Shown piece after piece: positions 23,531-32,066 of a DNA stretch of 64,000 nt (its first letter is position 1; the number at the start of each line of letters is the position of its first letter). Source of the stretch: Trebonia sp964581815 (GTDB lineage Bacteria; Actinomycetota; Actinomycetes; Streptosporangiales; Streptosporangiaceae). The stretch covers positions 1 through 64,000 of the forward strand of contig CAZORE010000017.1 of NCBI GenBank assembly GCA_964581815.1, given 5' to 3'. Both the position numbers and the translations under genes were made by a program. Below the pieces are notes generated by a model. That model worked only from the letters and a program-made list of their open reading frames with translations, had not been told where the DNA came from and did not search any database.

Positions 23531-24127
23531 TTACTGGCCGACCCGGCCGTCGATCCGCTCGCGGAGCAGGTCGGCGTGGCCGATGTGCCGGGCGTACTCC
23601 TCGACCATGTGCAGGATCACCTCGCGCAGCGCGACGGTGGAGCCGTCCTTCATCGGGCGGCGGACGCCGAGGTCCGGTGAGCCGTCAACGTACCGCTCCG
23701 CGAAGGCGACCTCGTCGCGCCAGGACCGCCACGCCTCGTCCACCACCGCCGGCTCGGGTACCGCGCCCGCCCAGTCGGCGTCCGCGACGTCGTCCGACCA
23801 GTACCGCGGCGGCGCGTCGGCCTGGGCCATCACCTCGCGGAACCAGTGCCGCTCCACGTCGGCCATGTGCCGGACCAGGCCGAGCAGCGACATGGTGGAG
23901 GGCGGCACCGAACGGCTGGCCAGCTGCTCCGCGTCGAGCCCGTCGCACTTCATCTCCAGCGACAGCCGGTAGGCGCGCAGGTAGTCGAGCAGCGTCTCCC
24001 GCTCGCCGTGCAGCTCGCCCGGTGCCGCGAACCGTGGGTCGGCCGCGGGATCCATCCACATATCGGAGGTCGGGCCGACCGCGTTCCAGCGTTCCGGCGG
24101 CGCGTCCCCCGTGCTCTGACTGGTCAT
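23531..24127 (-). CDS. DinB-fold protein (DUF664, probable thiol-dependent enzyme)
   Basis: This 198-residue four-helix-bundle protein is of the DinB/DUF664 type. The central helices read 'ETLLDYLRAYRLSLEMKCDGLDAEQL', 'SLLGLVRHMADVERHWFREVM' (metal-binding H-x-x-x-x-E-x-x-W pattern), and 'LREVILHMVEEYARHIGHADLLRERIDG' (E-x-x-x-H-x-G-H metal site). Actinobacterial members are thought to be metal-dependent mycothiol S-transferases or maleylpyruvate-isomerase-like enzymes. ATG at 24127 was chosen; the frame upstream to 24643 lies on top of hutU and is not coding. It is divergent from hutU. Confidence 0.88.
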   Translation of the reverse strand: MTSQSTGDAPPERWNAVGPTSDMWMDPAADPRFAAPGELHGERETLLDYLRAYRLSLEMKCDGLDAEQLASRSVPPSTMSLLGLVRHMADVERHWFREVMAQADAPPRYWSDDVADADWAGAVPEPAVVDEAWRSWRDEVAFAERYVDGSPDLGVRRPMKDGSTVALREVILHMVEEYARHIGHADLLRERIDGRVGQ

Positions 24128-24275
24128 GCCCACTAGCCTTTCATCTCGTGCCCGGGCCGGCCAACCGGATTGCGAGGGGAACGGGGCTGGCCGTGGCCCA
24201 GGCTGCCGTTCCGGATGATCGTGACAGGCAGGCGCGGCCGTTAGCCGGGCCCGGTAAAGGGGGAGTCGACAAGGT

Positions 24276-25934
24276 ATGCAAGGTGCCAGAACAGTCCGCG
24301 CCCCGCGCGGCACCGTGCTCACGGCCCGGTCCTGGCAGACCGAGGCGCCGTTGCGCATGCTGATGAACAACCTCGACCCCGAGGTGGCCGAGCGCCCCGA
24401 TGACCTGGTTGTGTACGGCGGCACTGGCCGGGCCGCGCGGTCCTGGCCGGCGTTCGACGCGATCGTCAGGACGCTGACCGAGCTGCGCGAGGACGAGACC
24501 ATGCTCGTCCAGTCCGGCAAGCCGGTCGGCGTGATCCAGACCCACGAGTGGGCGCCCCGGGTGCTGATCGCCAACTCGAACCTGGTCGGCGACTGGGCGA
24601 ACTGGCCGGAGTTCCGTCGCCTTGAGGCGGCCGGGCTGATCATGTACGGGCAGATGACCGCCGGGTCGTGGATCTACATCGGCACTCAGGGCATCTTGCA
24701 GGGCACCTACGAGACATTCGCCGCCGTGGCGGCGAAACGGTTCGGCGGCACCCTGGCCGGCACGCTCACCGTGACCGGCGGGTGCGGCGGCATGGGCGGC
24801 GCGCAGCCGCTGGCGGTCACGCTGAACGACGGTGTCTGCCTGGTCGTCGACGTTGACCCGGCGCGGCTCGCCCGGCGGGTGGCGACCAGGTACCTCGACG
24901 TCGTCGCCGAAGACCTGGAGACCGCCCTGCGCCTGTGCCTGGCGGCCAGGAACGAGCGGACGGCGCTGTCCGTCGGCCTGGCCGGCAACTGCGCGCGGGT
25001 GCTGCCCGAGCTGCTGCGCCGCGGCGTCGAGGTGGACATCGTCACCGACCAGACCTCGGCGCACGACCCGCTGTCGTACCTGCCCGAGGACGTGTCGCTC
25101 GACGACTGGCCCGACTACGCGGACAAGAAGCCGTCGGAGTTCACCGAACGGGCGCGTGCTTCGATGGCCAGGCACGTCGAGGCCATGGTCGGCTTCCAGG
25201 ACGCCGGCGCCGAGGTGTTCGACTACGGTAACTCGATCAGGGACGAGGCACGGCTCGGCGGCTACGGGCGGGCGTTCGCGTTCCCCGGGTTCGTCCCCGC
25301 GTACATCAGGCCGCTGTTCGCTGAGGGAAAGGGGCCGTTCCGCTGGGCGGCGCTGTCCGGCGACCCGGCCGACATCCGCGCCACCGACGAGACGGTGCTG
25401 TCGCTGTTCCCTGACCACGACCACCTGCACCGGTGGATCAGGGCGGCGCAGGAACGCGTCGCCTTCCAGGGCCTGCCCGCAAGGATCTGCTGGCTCGGCT
25501 ACGGCGAGCGGGACACCGCCGGCCTGGCGTTCAACGACCTGGTCGCGTCCGGTGACGTCGGCGCGCCCATCGTCATCGGCCGCGACCACCTGGACGCCGG
25601 GTCGGTCGCCTCCCCCTACCGGGAGACCGAGTCGATGGCCGACGGCTCGGACGCGATCGCCGACTGGCCGGTGCTCAACGCGCTGACCTCCACCGCGTCC
25701 GGCGCGACCTGGGTGTCGTTCCACCACGGCGGCGGCGTCGGCATCGGCCGGTCGCTGCACGCCGGGCAGGTGTGCGTGGCCGACGGCACCTCGCTCGCGG
25801 CGGCGAAGATCGCCCGGGTGCTGTCCAACGACCCCGGCCTCGGCGTGCTGCGGCACATCGACTCCGGCGACGCCCCGTACGGCGAGGAGACCCTCGCCGC
25901 CTACCCAGAGGGCGGTGTCCGCCTGCCGTCCTAG
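24276..25934 (+). CDS. hutU: Urocanate hydratase
   Basis: This enzyme converts urocanate to 4-imidazolone-5-propionate, the second step of histidine degradation, with a tightly bound NAD+ acting as electrophile. The 552-residue protein matches the family's usual length. Conserved blocks are 'LRMLMNNLDPEVAERPDDLVVYGGTGRAAR', 'ETMLVQSGKPVGV', 'LIANSNLVGDWANWPEF', the NAD-binding 'TVTGGCGGMGGAQPLA', 'DIVTDQTSAHDPLSYLP', 'PARICWLGYGER' (Cys region) and 'TWVSFHHGGGVGIGRSLHAGQV'. GGGGGAG lies about 11 nt upstream of the ATG. hutH lies 8 kb upstream on the same strand; no hutI was seen in the window. Confidence 0.97.
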   Translation: MQGARTVRAPRGTVLTARSWQTEAPLRMLMNNLDPEVAERPDDLVVYGGTGRAARSWPAFDAIVRTLTELREDETMLVQSGKPVGVIQTHEWAPRVLIANSNLVGDWANWPEFRRLEAAGLIMYGQMTAGSWIYIGTQGILQGTYETFAAVAAKRFGGTLAGTLTVTGGCGGMGGAQPLAVTLNDGVCLVVDVDPARLARRVATRYLDVVAEDLETALRLCLAARNERTALSVGLAGNCARVLPELLRRGVEVDIVTDQTSAHDPLSYLPEDVSLDDWPDYADKKPSEFTERARASMARHVEAMVGFQDAGAEVFDYGNSIRDEARLGGYGRAFAFPGFVPAYIRPLFAEGKGPFRWAALSGDPADIRATDETVLSLFPDHDHLHRWIRAAQERVAFQGLPARICWLGYGERDTAGLAFNDLVASGDVGAPIVIGRDHLDAGSVASPYRETESMADGSDAIADWPVLNALTSTASGATWVSFHHGGGVGIGRSLHAGQVCVADGTSLAAAKIARVLSNDPGLGVLRHIDSGDAPYGEETLAAYPEGGVRLPS

Positions 25935-26015
25935 CCGGCCGCCTCGGCCGGCTCATTACGCCAGCCGGTTCATTTACGCCAGTCTGAAATATTCCCTTTA
26001 CAGACGGGATAAATC

Positions 26016-27494
26016 ATGAACGCACGACGATACCTGCATGCATTCGCGCTTTCCATTCCTATTACCATGGCCGGCGCAGCCGCGGCGATGACACCCCCTC
26101 AGGCCATGGCGGAAATGAGTAACCTGGCCAGCGGAACATATCTGGGCGCGACGCCACTGGGCGTGAATGTGGGGCCCTCGGAAAAGCCGGACAGCAACCC
26201 CGCCGTTCGTCGCCGGATTGAAATCCGGATGCGGGCGCTCGGGGCTCCGACGTGGTTCAGGTACGGCGGCGGGGCGTGGGCAGACGCCTATGACTGGCAG
26301 ACCAATGTCGATACCTACGCCGCGGCGCAGGCGAGGCTCCAGAGCAACGACTTCACGCTGGGACACCCGTACGCCAGCAATGCCCTGGATTACACGGACT
26401 TCCCCTCCTACATGGACGAGGTGCGCGCGGACGGTGCGCGGGGGATGGTGACGGTCAACTACGGGTCGGGCACGCCGCAGCTCGGCGCGGCCTGGGCGAG
26501 CTGGATCGTCGCCCATCATGCCCCGGTGACCGAGTTCAACATCGGGAACGAGCCCTATGGCTGCGGCGAGGTGAACTTCCCGATCACCACCCCGCCGGCC
26601 AACTACCCGTGGGAGCCGAACAGCCCGTACGACTGCCCGCAGCAAACCATGGGCTCCATCCCGGGAATGCAGCTGATCGCGCAGTCGTACATCGCGCACG
26701 CGCCAGCGTTCATGACCGCCATCAAGCAAGCCGACCCGGACGCGCTGATCGTCCTGCCGTACGCGATAAGCCCGCCCAGGAACTCCGGTTACGTCTGGAA
26801 TGACGCGGTGATGCCCGCCCTGGCTAAGTATTACCAGGGAATCGATATCATCTGGTACCCGTCGTTCACGACCGTCCAGGCACCAGACGCGACAATCCTT
26901 TCCTACCTGTCGGACATCCCGGCCCGGGCGGCGGCGATCAAGGCGGACATCAGCCAGTACGCGCCCGGCAAGTTCTGGATGATCGGCGAGACGAACTCTT
27001 CGAACCAGGCCACGTTCACGCCGGACCGGCCGGTCGGCGCGGTGTTCGCCGCGGGCGACGCGTTGTCCTGGCTCGCGCAGGGGGCCGCGACCGTTGACTG
27101 GTGGTCCCAAGCCGACGCGCAGAACAGCGGCCCCCTGACCCACCCCAGCTACAGCCTGTTCAACGGCGCGGGAAACCCGCAGACGCCGTACTGGGGGTGG
27201 CTGCTCGCCTCGAAGCTGGCTCAGCCGGGCGCGCTGCTGAGCGTCGACACCGCCAACACGAGCGCGAATATCCTCGCGTTCGCCTCGACGCTGCCCGGCG
27301 GCCAGCACGCCGAGGCATACGTCAACATCAGCACGACGGCGAGCCAGACGGTAACGTCCGCGCTCGGCTCGAAGCCGGGACGGCTCACCGAGTGGCAGTA
27401 CAGCAACCAGCACCCCGCCATCGTCAACCGAGCGGCCAGGGCGGCCAGGAACCTGACCGTGCCACCGGAATCCGTGACCGTCCTTGAGAGATAG
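26016..27494 (+). CDS. Secreted clan-A glycoside hydrolase-like protein
   Basis: This 492-residue protein has an N-terminal Sec signal ('MNARRYLHAFALSIPITMAG' followed by AAAA, cleavage near AMA at about aa 30), so it is exported. The body resembles a (beta/alpha)8 glycosidase of clan GH-A. 'VTEFNIGNEPYG' carries the acid/base Glu after Asn at the end of strand 4, and 'KFWMIGETNSS' supplies the probable nucleophile Glu at strand 7. The C-terminal 90 residues ('AYVNISTTASQTVTSALGSKPGRL') look like a beta-sandwich, as in GH39, GH51 or GH79-like enzymes. Substrate is unknown; arabinofuranoside, xyloside or glucuronide are all possible. The last 71 bp overlap the 3' end of the opposite-strand M20 gene. 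Confidence 0.7.
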   Translation: MNARRYLHAFALSIPITMAGAAAAMTPPQAMAEMSNLASGTYLGATPLGVNVGPSEKPDSNPAVRRRIEIRMRALGAPTWFRYGGGAWADAYDWQTNVDTYAAAQARLQSNDFTLGHPYASNALDYTDFPSYMDEVRADGARGMVTVNYGSGTPQLGAAWASWIVAHHAPVTEFNIGNEPYGCGEVNFPITTPPANYPWEPNSPYDCPQQTMGSIPGMQLIAQSYIAHAPAFMTAIKQADPDALIVLPYAISPPRNSGYVWNDAVMPALAKYYQGIDIIWYPSFTTVQAPDATILSYLSDIPARAAAIKADISQYAPGKFWMIGETNSSNQATFTPDRPVGAVFAAGDALSWLAQGAATVDWWSQADAQNSGPLTHPSYSLFNGAGNPQTPYWGWLLASKLAQPGALLSVDTANTSANILAFASTLPGGQHAEAYVNISTTASQTVTSALGSKPGRLTEWQYSNQHPAIVNRAARAARNLTVPPESVTVLER

Positions 27495-28632
27495 GGCACA
27501 GGCCAGCGGGCCGGGAAGCGGTGCCGGTAGCGGGTAACGGCCGGGGGGCGCGGAGGAACTCGGTCAGGGCCTGGTAGTAGGGGGCGATCGTGGCGATGTC
27601 GGCGTACTCGCCCGGGCCGTGCAGCCCGTCGCCACCGATGCCGAACTCGACGCACTCGATGCCGTGCTCCGCGAAGAAGCACACGTCGCCGGTGCCGTGC
27701 CTGCGCAGCAGCTCCCCCGGGTACCCCTGGCCGCGCGCCGCCGCCTGGAGCGCGGCGATCCCCGGGTGCCGCTCGTCGGCGCTCCACGGCGGGTCAATCC
27801 GCTCGACGACGGGGGTGACGCCCGGTTCGCAGAAGCCCGCCAGGTAGGCGGCGAGCTGCTCCGGTGTCCTGCCGTCCACGTCGGGGTCCCCGGCGGGGAA
27901 GCGGATGTTCAGCCAGGCCTGCGCCTGCGCGGGTACCTGGTTGAGTGCCCGGTTGGGTGTGTCGACGCGGGCGACGTTCACGGTGGTCCGCCAGGCTTCG
28001 GCGTCCGGGACCGGGTGGGCGGCCAGGATGGCGTCAAGGGCGCGGTTGAGCTTGAGCACGGCGTTATCGCCCTGCCAGGGGTACGCGGCGTGCGCGCTGC
28101 GGCCCTCCGCGCTGAGCCGGACCTTGGCGACCCCCTTGCACTCGGTGGCGATGCCCAGCCCGCTGGCCTCGCCGATCACCGCGAACCCGGCGGTGACCCC
28201 CTCGTCCAGCTGGTGCAGCGTGCCGCGGGGGTCGGGGGTCTCCTCGTCGGTGACCAGCTGCAGGCCGAGCGGGTACGGCAAGCGGCCGGCCAGCTCACGA
28301 AAGGCCAGGGCCTGCGCGAGCGCCGCGACCTTCATGTCCATCGCGCCCCGCGCGTACAGCCGGTTCTCCTCGCGGTACGGCCGGAACTGGGACGCCGGGG
28401 CCGCGACGACGTCCAGGTGCGCGTTCAGCAGCACCGTGAACGCGGGGCGGACCGCGCCGTGGTAGACCAGTGCGCCCGGATTGTCGGCCCACTCGAACCG
28501 CTCCACGGAGAACCCCGGTCCGATGAAGTCGAGGACCAGGTCCACGGCCCGGGCCAGTTCATCGGGCCGGTCACTGACCGATTCCACTGACAGCAGCGCG
28601 GCGGCCGCATCGAGGAACGACGCCATGTCCAC
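27424..28632 (-). CDS. M20 family metallopeptidase / deacylase
   Basis: This 402-residue di-zinc amidohydrolase is of the ArgE/DapE/CPG2 type. Metal site 1 is 'LLNAHLDVV' (H-x-D), the bridging Asp and general base lie in 'YARGAMDMKVAALAQA' and 'VTDEETPDP', and 'FAVIGEASGLGIATECKGVAKVRLSAEGRSAHAAYPWQGDNAV' covers another ligand and the dimerisation domain. The final His is in 'GGDGLHGPGEYA'. It probably removes an acyl or amino-acid group from a small amide. GTG at 28632 has AGGA 7 nt upstream; ATG at 28626 is an alternative. The C-terminal extension 'SRPAGLCPISQGRSRIPVARSG' is read antisense through the end of the glycosidase gene. Confidence 0.88.
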   Translation of the reverse strand: MDMASFLDAAAALLSVESVSDRPDELARAVDLVLDFIGPGFSVERFEWADNPGALVYHGAVRPAFTVLLNAHLDVVAAPASQFRPYREENRLYARGAMDMKVAALAQALAFRELAGRLPYPLGLQLVTDEETPDPRGTLHQLDEGVTAGFAVIGEASGLGIATECKGVAKVRLSAEGRSAHAAYPWQGDNAVLKLNRALDAILAAHPVPDAEAWRTTVNVARVDTPNRALNQVPAQAQAWLNIRFPAGDPDVDGRTPEQLAAYLAGFCEPGVTPVVERIDPPWSADERHPGIAALQAAARGQGYPGELLRRHGTGDVCFFAEHGIECVEFGIGGDGLHGPGEYADIATIAPYYQALTEFLRAPRPLPATGTASRPAGLCPISQGRSRIPVARSGSWPPWPLG

Positions 28633-28757
28633 GGCAGCATCCTGCCAGCCGCCCTGGTGGCCGGCCCGCGGCCCGCGCGTATCGTTACCTATCCTCATCG
28701 GCCCGCAGCCACTCCCCGGTGCGCGCGGGACCAGCTGGGCGACTCCCTCGATGCGGC

Positions 28758-29681
28758 TTACGGGGGCGAGTGGGCGCCAGTCATCAGGCCGGCCAGGTCC
28801 TCCGGGGCGAGGAACGACGGCGGTGGCGGCGGCCCCCAGTTGAACAGGCCGCGGGCGCCCTCCCACACCCCCGGCTGCCACAGCGCGTCGTCGATGATGC
28901 AGTCGAGGTCGGAGTAGTACTCGGAGAAGTTGCCCGCCGGGTCCCGCAGGTACCAGAAGAAGTTCGACCCGACGTGGTGCCGCCCCAGGCCCCACACGTG
29001 CCGGCCGGGGTCGGCGGCCAGCATGGCGCAGGCGCCGCGCCCCACCTCATCGATGTCGTCCACCTGCCATGAGGTGTGATGCAGGTACGGAACGGGGGCT
29101 TGTTGCACCAGCACGTTGTGATGGTCGGTGGAGCAGCGCATGAACGCGGCGAGCCCGGGCACCGTGTCGCTCACCTTGAAGCCGACCCCCCGCTGGAAGA
29201 ACCGCTGGGAGCCCTCCTGGTCGGTCGAGCCGAGCACCACGTGCCCGAGCTTGCGCGGCCGGACGGGCTCTTCGCGCAGGATGCCGGGTGCCCGCGTGCC
29301 CGGCCTTGCGTTAATGCCCGGCGCGTTGTACAGGGGGGCGCGGGTGGGCTCCTGCTTGAGGCGGCCGGCGATCTCGACCTGGACGGTGACCTGGGTGCCC
29401 GGGTCCACCGCCCGCACGCTCCCGGGGTCGCGCTCGACCGCGATGCCGATCGCGGACAGCGAGGCGGCGACGCGGTCCAGGTCGTCGGCGTCGTCCGCGC
29501 CGACGCCGATGCGGACGAGCCGGCGGTGCCCGGCGGAGACGATGCGCAGCTGCTCGCCGCCGTCGACGGTGCGGAACGTGTTGTCCGCGCCGGGGGTGAG
29601 GCCGAACTCGGCGTAGTAGGCGGCGGTCTGCTCGACGTTGGGCACGCCCATCACGATCTGAGTGAGGCGGTGCAGGGCCAT
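28758..29681 (-). CDS. Extradiol (catechol 2,3-type) dioxygenase, VOC family
   Basis: This 307-residue protein has two vicinal-oxygen-chelate domains. The second carries the Fe(II) facial triad expected for ring-cleaving enzymes: His in 'KLGHVVLGS', His in 'PYLHHTSWQVDD', and Glu in 'NFSEYYSDLDCI', with the conserved 'RHHVGSNFFWYLRDPAGN' before it. The first domain (aa 1-110) is degenerate. Length and motif order match type-I extradiol dioxygenases, which open catechols next to the two hydroxyls. It is the third gene of a leftward set (flavin monooxygenase, FAH hydrolase, this gene) that together can hydroxylate, cleave and hydrolyse an aromatic ring. Confidence 0.9.
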   Translation of the reverse strand: MALHRLTQIVMGVPNVEQTAAYYAEFGLTPGADNTFRTVDGGEQLRIVSAGHRRLVRIGVGADDADDLDRVAASLSAIGIAVERDPGSVRAVDPGTQVTVQVEIAGRLKQEPTRAPLYNAPGINARPGTRAPGILREEPVRPRKLGHVVLGSTDQEGSQRFFQRGVGFKVSDTVPGLAAFMRCSTDHHNVLVQQAPVPYLHHTSWQVDDIDEVGRGACAMLAADPGRHVWGLGRHHVGSNFFWYLRDPAGNFSEYYSDLDCIIDDALWQPGVWEGARGLFNWGPPPPPSFLAPEDLAGLMTGAHSPP

Positions 29682-29686
29682 GATGG

Positions 29687-30565
29687 TCAGCCTTTCTGTG
29701 AAACGAAGCGCTGCCGCAGCTCGCCGATGCCGGCGATGTAGCTGACCAGTTCGTCCCCGGGCGCGAGGAAGACCCGCGGGGTCCGGCCCATCCCGACCCC
29801 CGAGGGGGTACCGGTGAAGAGGATGTCGCCGGGCAGCAGCGGCAGCCGGCTGGACAAGGCAGCGAGCATCGCGGGAACGGAGAAGATCAGGTCGCGGGTG
29901 CGGCCCTTCTGCATCTGGTTCCCGTTAACCGAGCAGCCCAGCTCCAGGTCGTCGGGATTGTCGAACTCATCGGGAGTGACCAGCCACGGGCCGGTCGGCC
30001 CGAAGCCAGGCAGCGACTTCGCCAGGCTGAACTGCGGGGACGGGCCGGCGCCTTGCAGTTGCCGCTCGGAGATGTCCTGGCCCACGGTCAGCCCGGCGAC
30101 GTGGTCCCACGCCTGGCCGGCGCTGATCCGGAAGGCGCGGCGGCCGATGACGGCGACGAGCTCAACCTCCCAGTCGGTGCTGCCGCCGTCCGGCAGCTCG
30201 ACCTCGGTGACCGGGCCGGTGATGCAGCTCGGCCACTTGGTGAACATGACGGTCGGTTCTTCCGGCACGGCGAAGCCGGACTCGGCGGCGTGCTCGGCGT
30301 AGTTCAGCCCGATGGCGAGCACCTGCCGCGGCGCGGGCGCGGGCGCGCCCAGGTCGGCGGCGTCGAAGGGTGCGGCTGCCTCACCGTGCTCCCCGGGGGC
30401 GCCGAGGCCGACGCCGGCCGCCCAGTCGGCGAACTCCGCCCAGCGGTCGTAGACCGCCTGCGGGTCAGCGGCGAACCGGCCCTGGCTGGCTCGCTCGACG
30501 TCGAGTGCCCTGGTGCCGTCGGCGGTGACGAGGACCAGCCGGCCGGCGAGGTTGGCGATGCGCAC
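29687..30565 (-). CDS. Fumarylacetoacetate hydrolase family protein
   Basis: This 292-residue FAH-family enzyme has a small N-terminal domain followed by the catalytic core. Visible are 'QVLAIGLNYAEHAAESGFAVPEEPTVMFTKWPSCITGP' (family start, G-x-N-Y-x-x-H), the metal ligands in 'DWEVELVAVIGRRAFRI' (E-x-E), 'VAGLTVGQDISERQLQ' (Asp), and the tail 'LLPGDILFTGTPSGVGMGRTP'. Members hydrolyse or hydrate beta-diketones and dienoates such as ring-cleavage products. GTG at 30565 has AAAGGAA about 8 nt upstream. It ends 5 bp before the dioxygenase ATG, so the two are translated together; it probably acts on the ring-opened product. Confidence 0.92.
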   Translation of the reverse strand: MRIANLAGRLVLVTADGTRALDVERASQGRFAADPQAVYDRWAEFADWAAGVGLGAPGEHGEAAAPFDAADLGAPAPAPRQVLAIGLNYAEHAAESGFAVPEEPTVMFTKWPSCITGPVTEVELPDGGSTDWEVELVAVIGRRAFRISAGQAWDHVAGLTVGQDISERQLQGAGPSPQFSLAKSLPGFGPTGPWLVTPDEFDNPDDLELGCSVNGNQMQKGRTRDLIFSVPAMLAALSSRLPLLPGDILFTGTPSGVGMGRTPRVFLAPGDELVSYIAGIGELRQRFVSQKG

Positions 30566-30600
30566 AGCGCGATTTCCTTTCGTGTCCGCGGGATCGCGGT

Positions 30601-31896
30601 TCAGATCAGCGGGGTGATGTTGTCCTGCACGCCGAGCAGCGCCTTGCCGTAGGCCTCGTAGCTGACCTGCGGCGAGACGACCGCGTGCCGGGCCGCGGTG
30701 GCCGAGTCGCGCCAGATCCGCTGCAGCGGGCTGACGTCGGCGAACGCCGCGGCGCCGTGCGCGTACAGCAGGATGTCGATCGCCCGCGTGATGCACTCGG
30801 CGGCGTACCCGGTGTCGGAGCGGACCCGGGCCCGGCTGAGCAGGTCCGGGTACTCGCCGCGGGCGGCCGCCTGGTCGATGTCGTCGGCGGCGCGGAAGGC
30901 GTGCAGCTTCGCGGTGTCGATGAGCCGGGCGGCCTCCGCGACCTGCAGCTGGAAGCCGGTCGACTCGGCCTGCGCGGCGAAGAACGTGTAGGAGACCGGC
31001 TTCTTCGCCGCCTTGCTGATCACGTAGTCGAGCGCCGCCTGCCCCAGGCCGAGCTGCGGTCCGACCAGCACCAGGGCGAGCACGGGAACGAACGCGGACC
31101 GGTAGAACGGCTCGCCGGCCAGGTGCTCGCTCGGATACTGGCCGACGATGGCCGGCGGCACCAGCATCACGCGGTGCTCGGGGACGAAGGCGTCCTCGGC
31201 GATCAGGGCGTTGCTGCCGGTGGACTTCATGCCGGCCACGAACCAGGTGTCTTCCAGGCTCAGGTCGCCGCGCGGAATCAGCGCGAGGCCCTGGTTGACC
31301 ACCTGGCCGTCGGCGTCGGTGACCGGGAAGCCGAGCCCGGCCCAGGTGGCGTGCCAGGACCCGGAGTTGTAGTACCACTTCCCGGTGATCCGCCAGCCGC
31401 CGGCGACCTTGACTGCGGTGGCGGTCGGCGCCAGCACGCCGGAGACGAGGGCATCGGGGTCGGCACCGAAGACGTCGTCCTGCGCCTGGCGCGGGAACAG
31501 CCCGGTCAGCCAGTGGCAGACGTTGATCAGGGTGAGCACCCACGCGGTGCCGCCGTCGGCCTCGCCCACCGCGGCGGACACCTCGAGCATGGTGCGGACC
31601 GAGGTCTCGTACCCGCCGTAGCGCTTTGGCACCGCGATCTTGAACAGCCCGGCGTCGGTCATCGCCTTGATGCTTTCGTCGGTCACCCGGCGGTCGGCCT
31701 CGCCCTGGACGGCGTTCGCCGCGAGCAGCGGGCGGATCGCGCGGGCCCGCTCCACCAGCTCCGCGGTGCTCGGCGCGGGCCCGGCTCCGGCGGGCACTGC
31801 GCCGGAAGGCACTGCGGGCGAGGTCGCGGCGGGTGTGGGGTCAACAGCGGTGCTGTCTACGGCGGCCATCAGGTCGCGGAACACCTGGTCGCGCAT
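30601..31896 (-). CDS. ACAD-fold flavin-dependent aromatic monooxygenase (HsaA-like)
   Basis: This 431-residue protein is of the two-component flavin monooxygenase group (HsaA, HpaB-like class D). Visible blocks are 'RVTDESIKAMTDAGLFKIAVPKRYGGYETSVRTMLEVSAAVGEADGGTAWVLTLINVCHW', 'AGGWRITGKWYYNSGSWHATWAGLG' and 'DLSLEDTWFVAGMKSTGSNALIAEDAFVPEH', then the helical C-terminal domain ending 'SPLQRIWRDSATAARHAVVSPQVSYEAYGKALLGVQDNITPLI'. Such enzymes hydroxylate phenols with reduced flavin from a separate reductase. ATG at 31896 has GGAG 6 nt upstream. It leads a leftward operon with the FAH hydrolase and dioxygenase and is divergent from the GntR gene. Its substrate is probably a substituted phenol. 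Confidence 0.88.
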   Translation of the reverse strand: MRDQVFRDLMAAVDSTAVDPTPAATSPAVPSGAVPAGAGPAPSTAELVERARAIRPLLAANAVQGEADRRVTDESIKAMTDAGLFKIAVPKRYGGYETSVRTMLEVSAAVGEADGGTAWVLTLINVCHWLTGLFPRQAQDDVFGADPDALVSGVLAPTATAVKVAGGWRITGKWYYNSGSWHATWAGLGFPVTDADGQVVNQGLALIPRGDLSLEDTWFVAGMKSTGSNALIAEDAFVPEHRVMLVPPAIVGQYPSEHLAGEPFYRSAFVPVLALVLVGPQLGLGQAALDYVISKAAKKPVSYTFFAAQAESTGFQLQVAEAARLIDTAKLHAFRAADDIDQAAARGEYPDLLSRARVRSDTGYAAECITRAIDILLYAHGAAAFADVSPLQRIWRDSATAARHAVVSPQVSYEAYGKALLGVQDNITPLI

Positions 31897-31906
31897 GTCC
31901 GGCTCC

Positions 31907-31922
31907 AATCACCATGGTGATT
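31907..31922. promoter_or_regulatory. Palindromic operator 1 (GntR-type)
   Basis: AATCACCATGGTGATT is a perfect 16-bp palindrome, placed 11 bp upstream of the flavin monooxygenase ATG. A near-identical copy lies 69 bp away. The G-T-x(n)-A-C-like core is consistent with FadR-type GntR binding. Confidence 0.7.
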
Positions 31923-31941
31923 TAACGAACCCCAGCCTGAG

Positions 31942-31957
31942 CGTGACCCCGGTCACG
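31942..31957. promoter_or_regulatory. CRP-like palindrome between the two GntR operators
   Basis: CGTGACC and GGTCACG form a perfect 16-bp inverted repeat with CC between. The GTGA-N6-TCAC spacing is that of CRP/FNR-family sites. It sits midway between the two GntR-type operators, so a CRP-like activator could provide carbon-source control. Symmetry alone supports this. Confidence 0.5.
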
Positions 31958-31975
31958 TGTCAAGAGGTTGCCATA

Positions 31976-31991
31976 AATCAGCATGGTGATT
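31976..31991. promoter_or_regulatory. Palindromic operator 2 (GntR-type)
   Basis: AATCAGCATGGTGATT differs from operator 1 by one base, and the symmetry extends to TAAATCA..TGATTTA. It lies on the GntR side of the divergent promoter region. Two operators 69 bp apart suggest repression of the catabolic operon and autoregulation. Confidence 0.7.
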
Positions 31992-32066
31992 TAATGTTGC
32001 TGGCGCACGACGTCACCACGCACGTCGCCACCCGCCGGCCCAAGACCCTACGCGGAGAGGAAACTC

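Noticed and set aside
23531..24643. Long frame extending the DinB-type gene over hutU
   Set aside because: The added part lies antisense to conserved hutU sequence; ATG 24127 gives a normal-length protein.
28758..28995. Possible gene between the M20 and dioxygenase genes
   Set aside because: The sequence belongs to the C-terminus of the dioxygenase on the minus strand; other frames lack support.
29687..31543. 618-residue fusion of the FAH hydrolase with upstream sequence
   Set aside because: The first half is antisense-frame sequence within the monooxygenase gene; GTG 30565 with AAAGGAA is the proper start.
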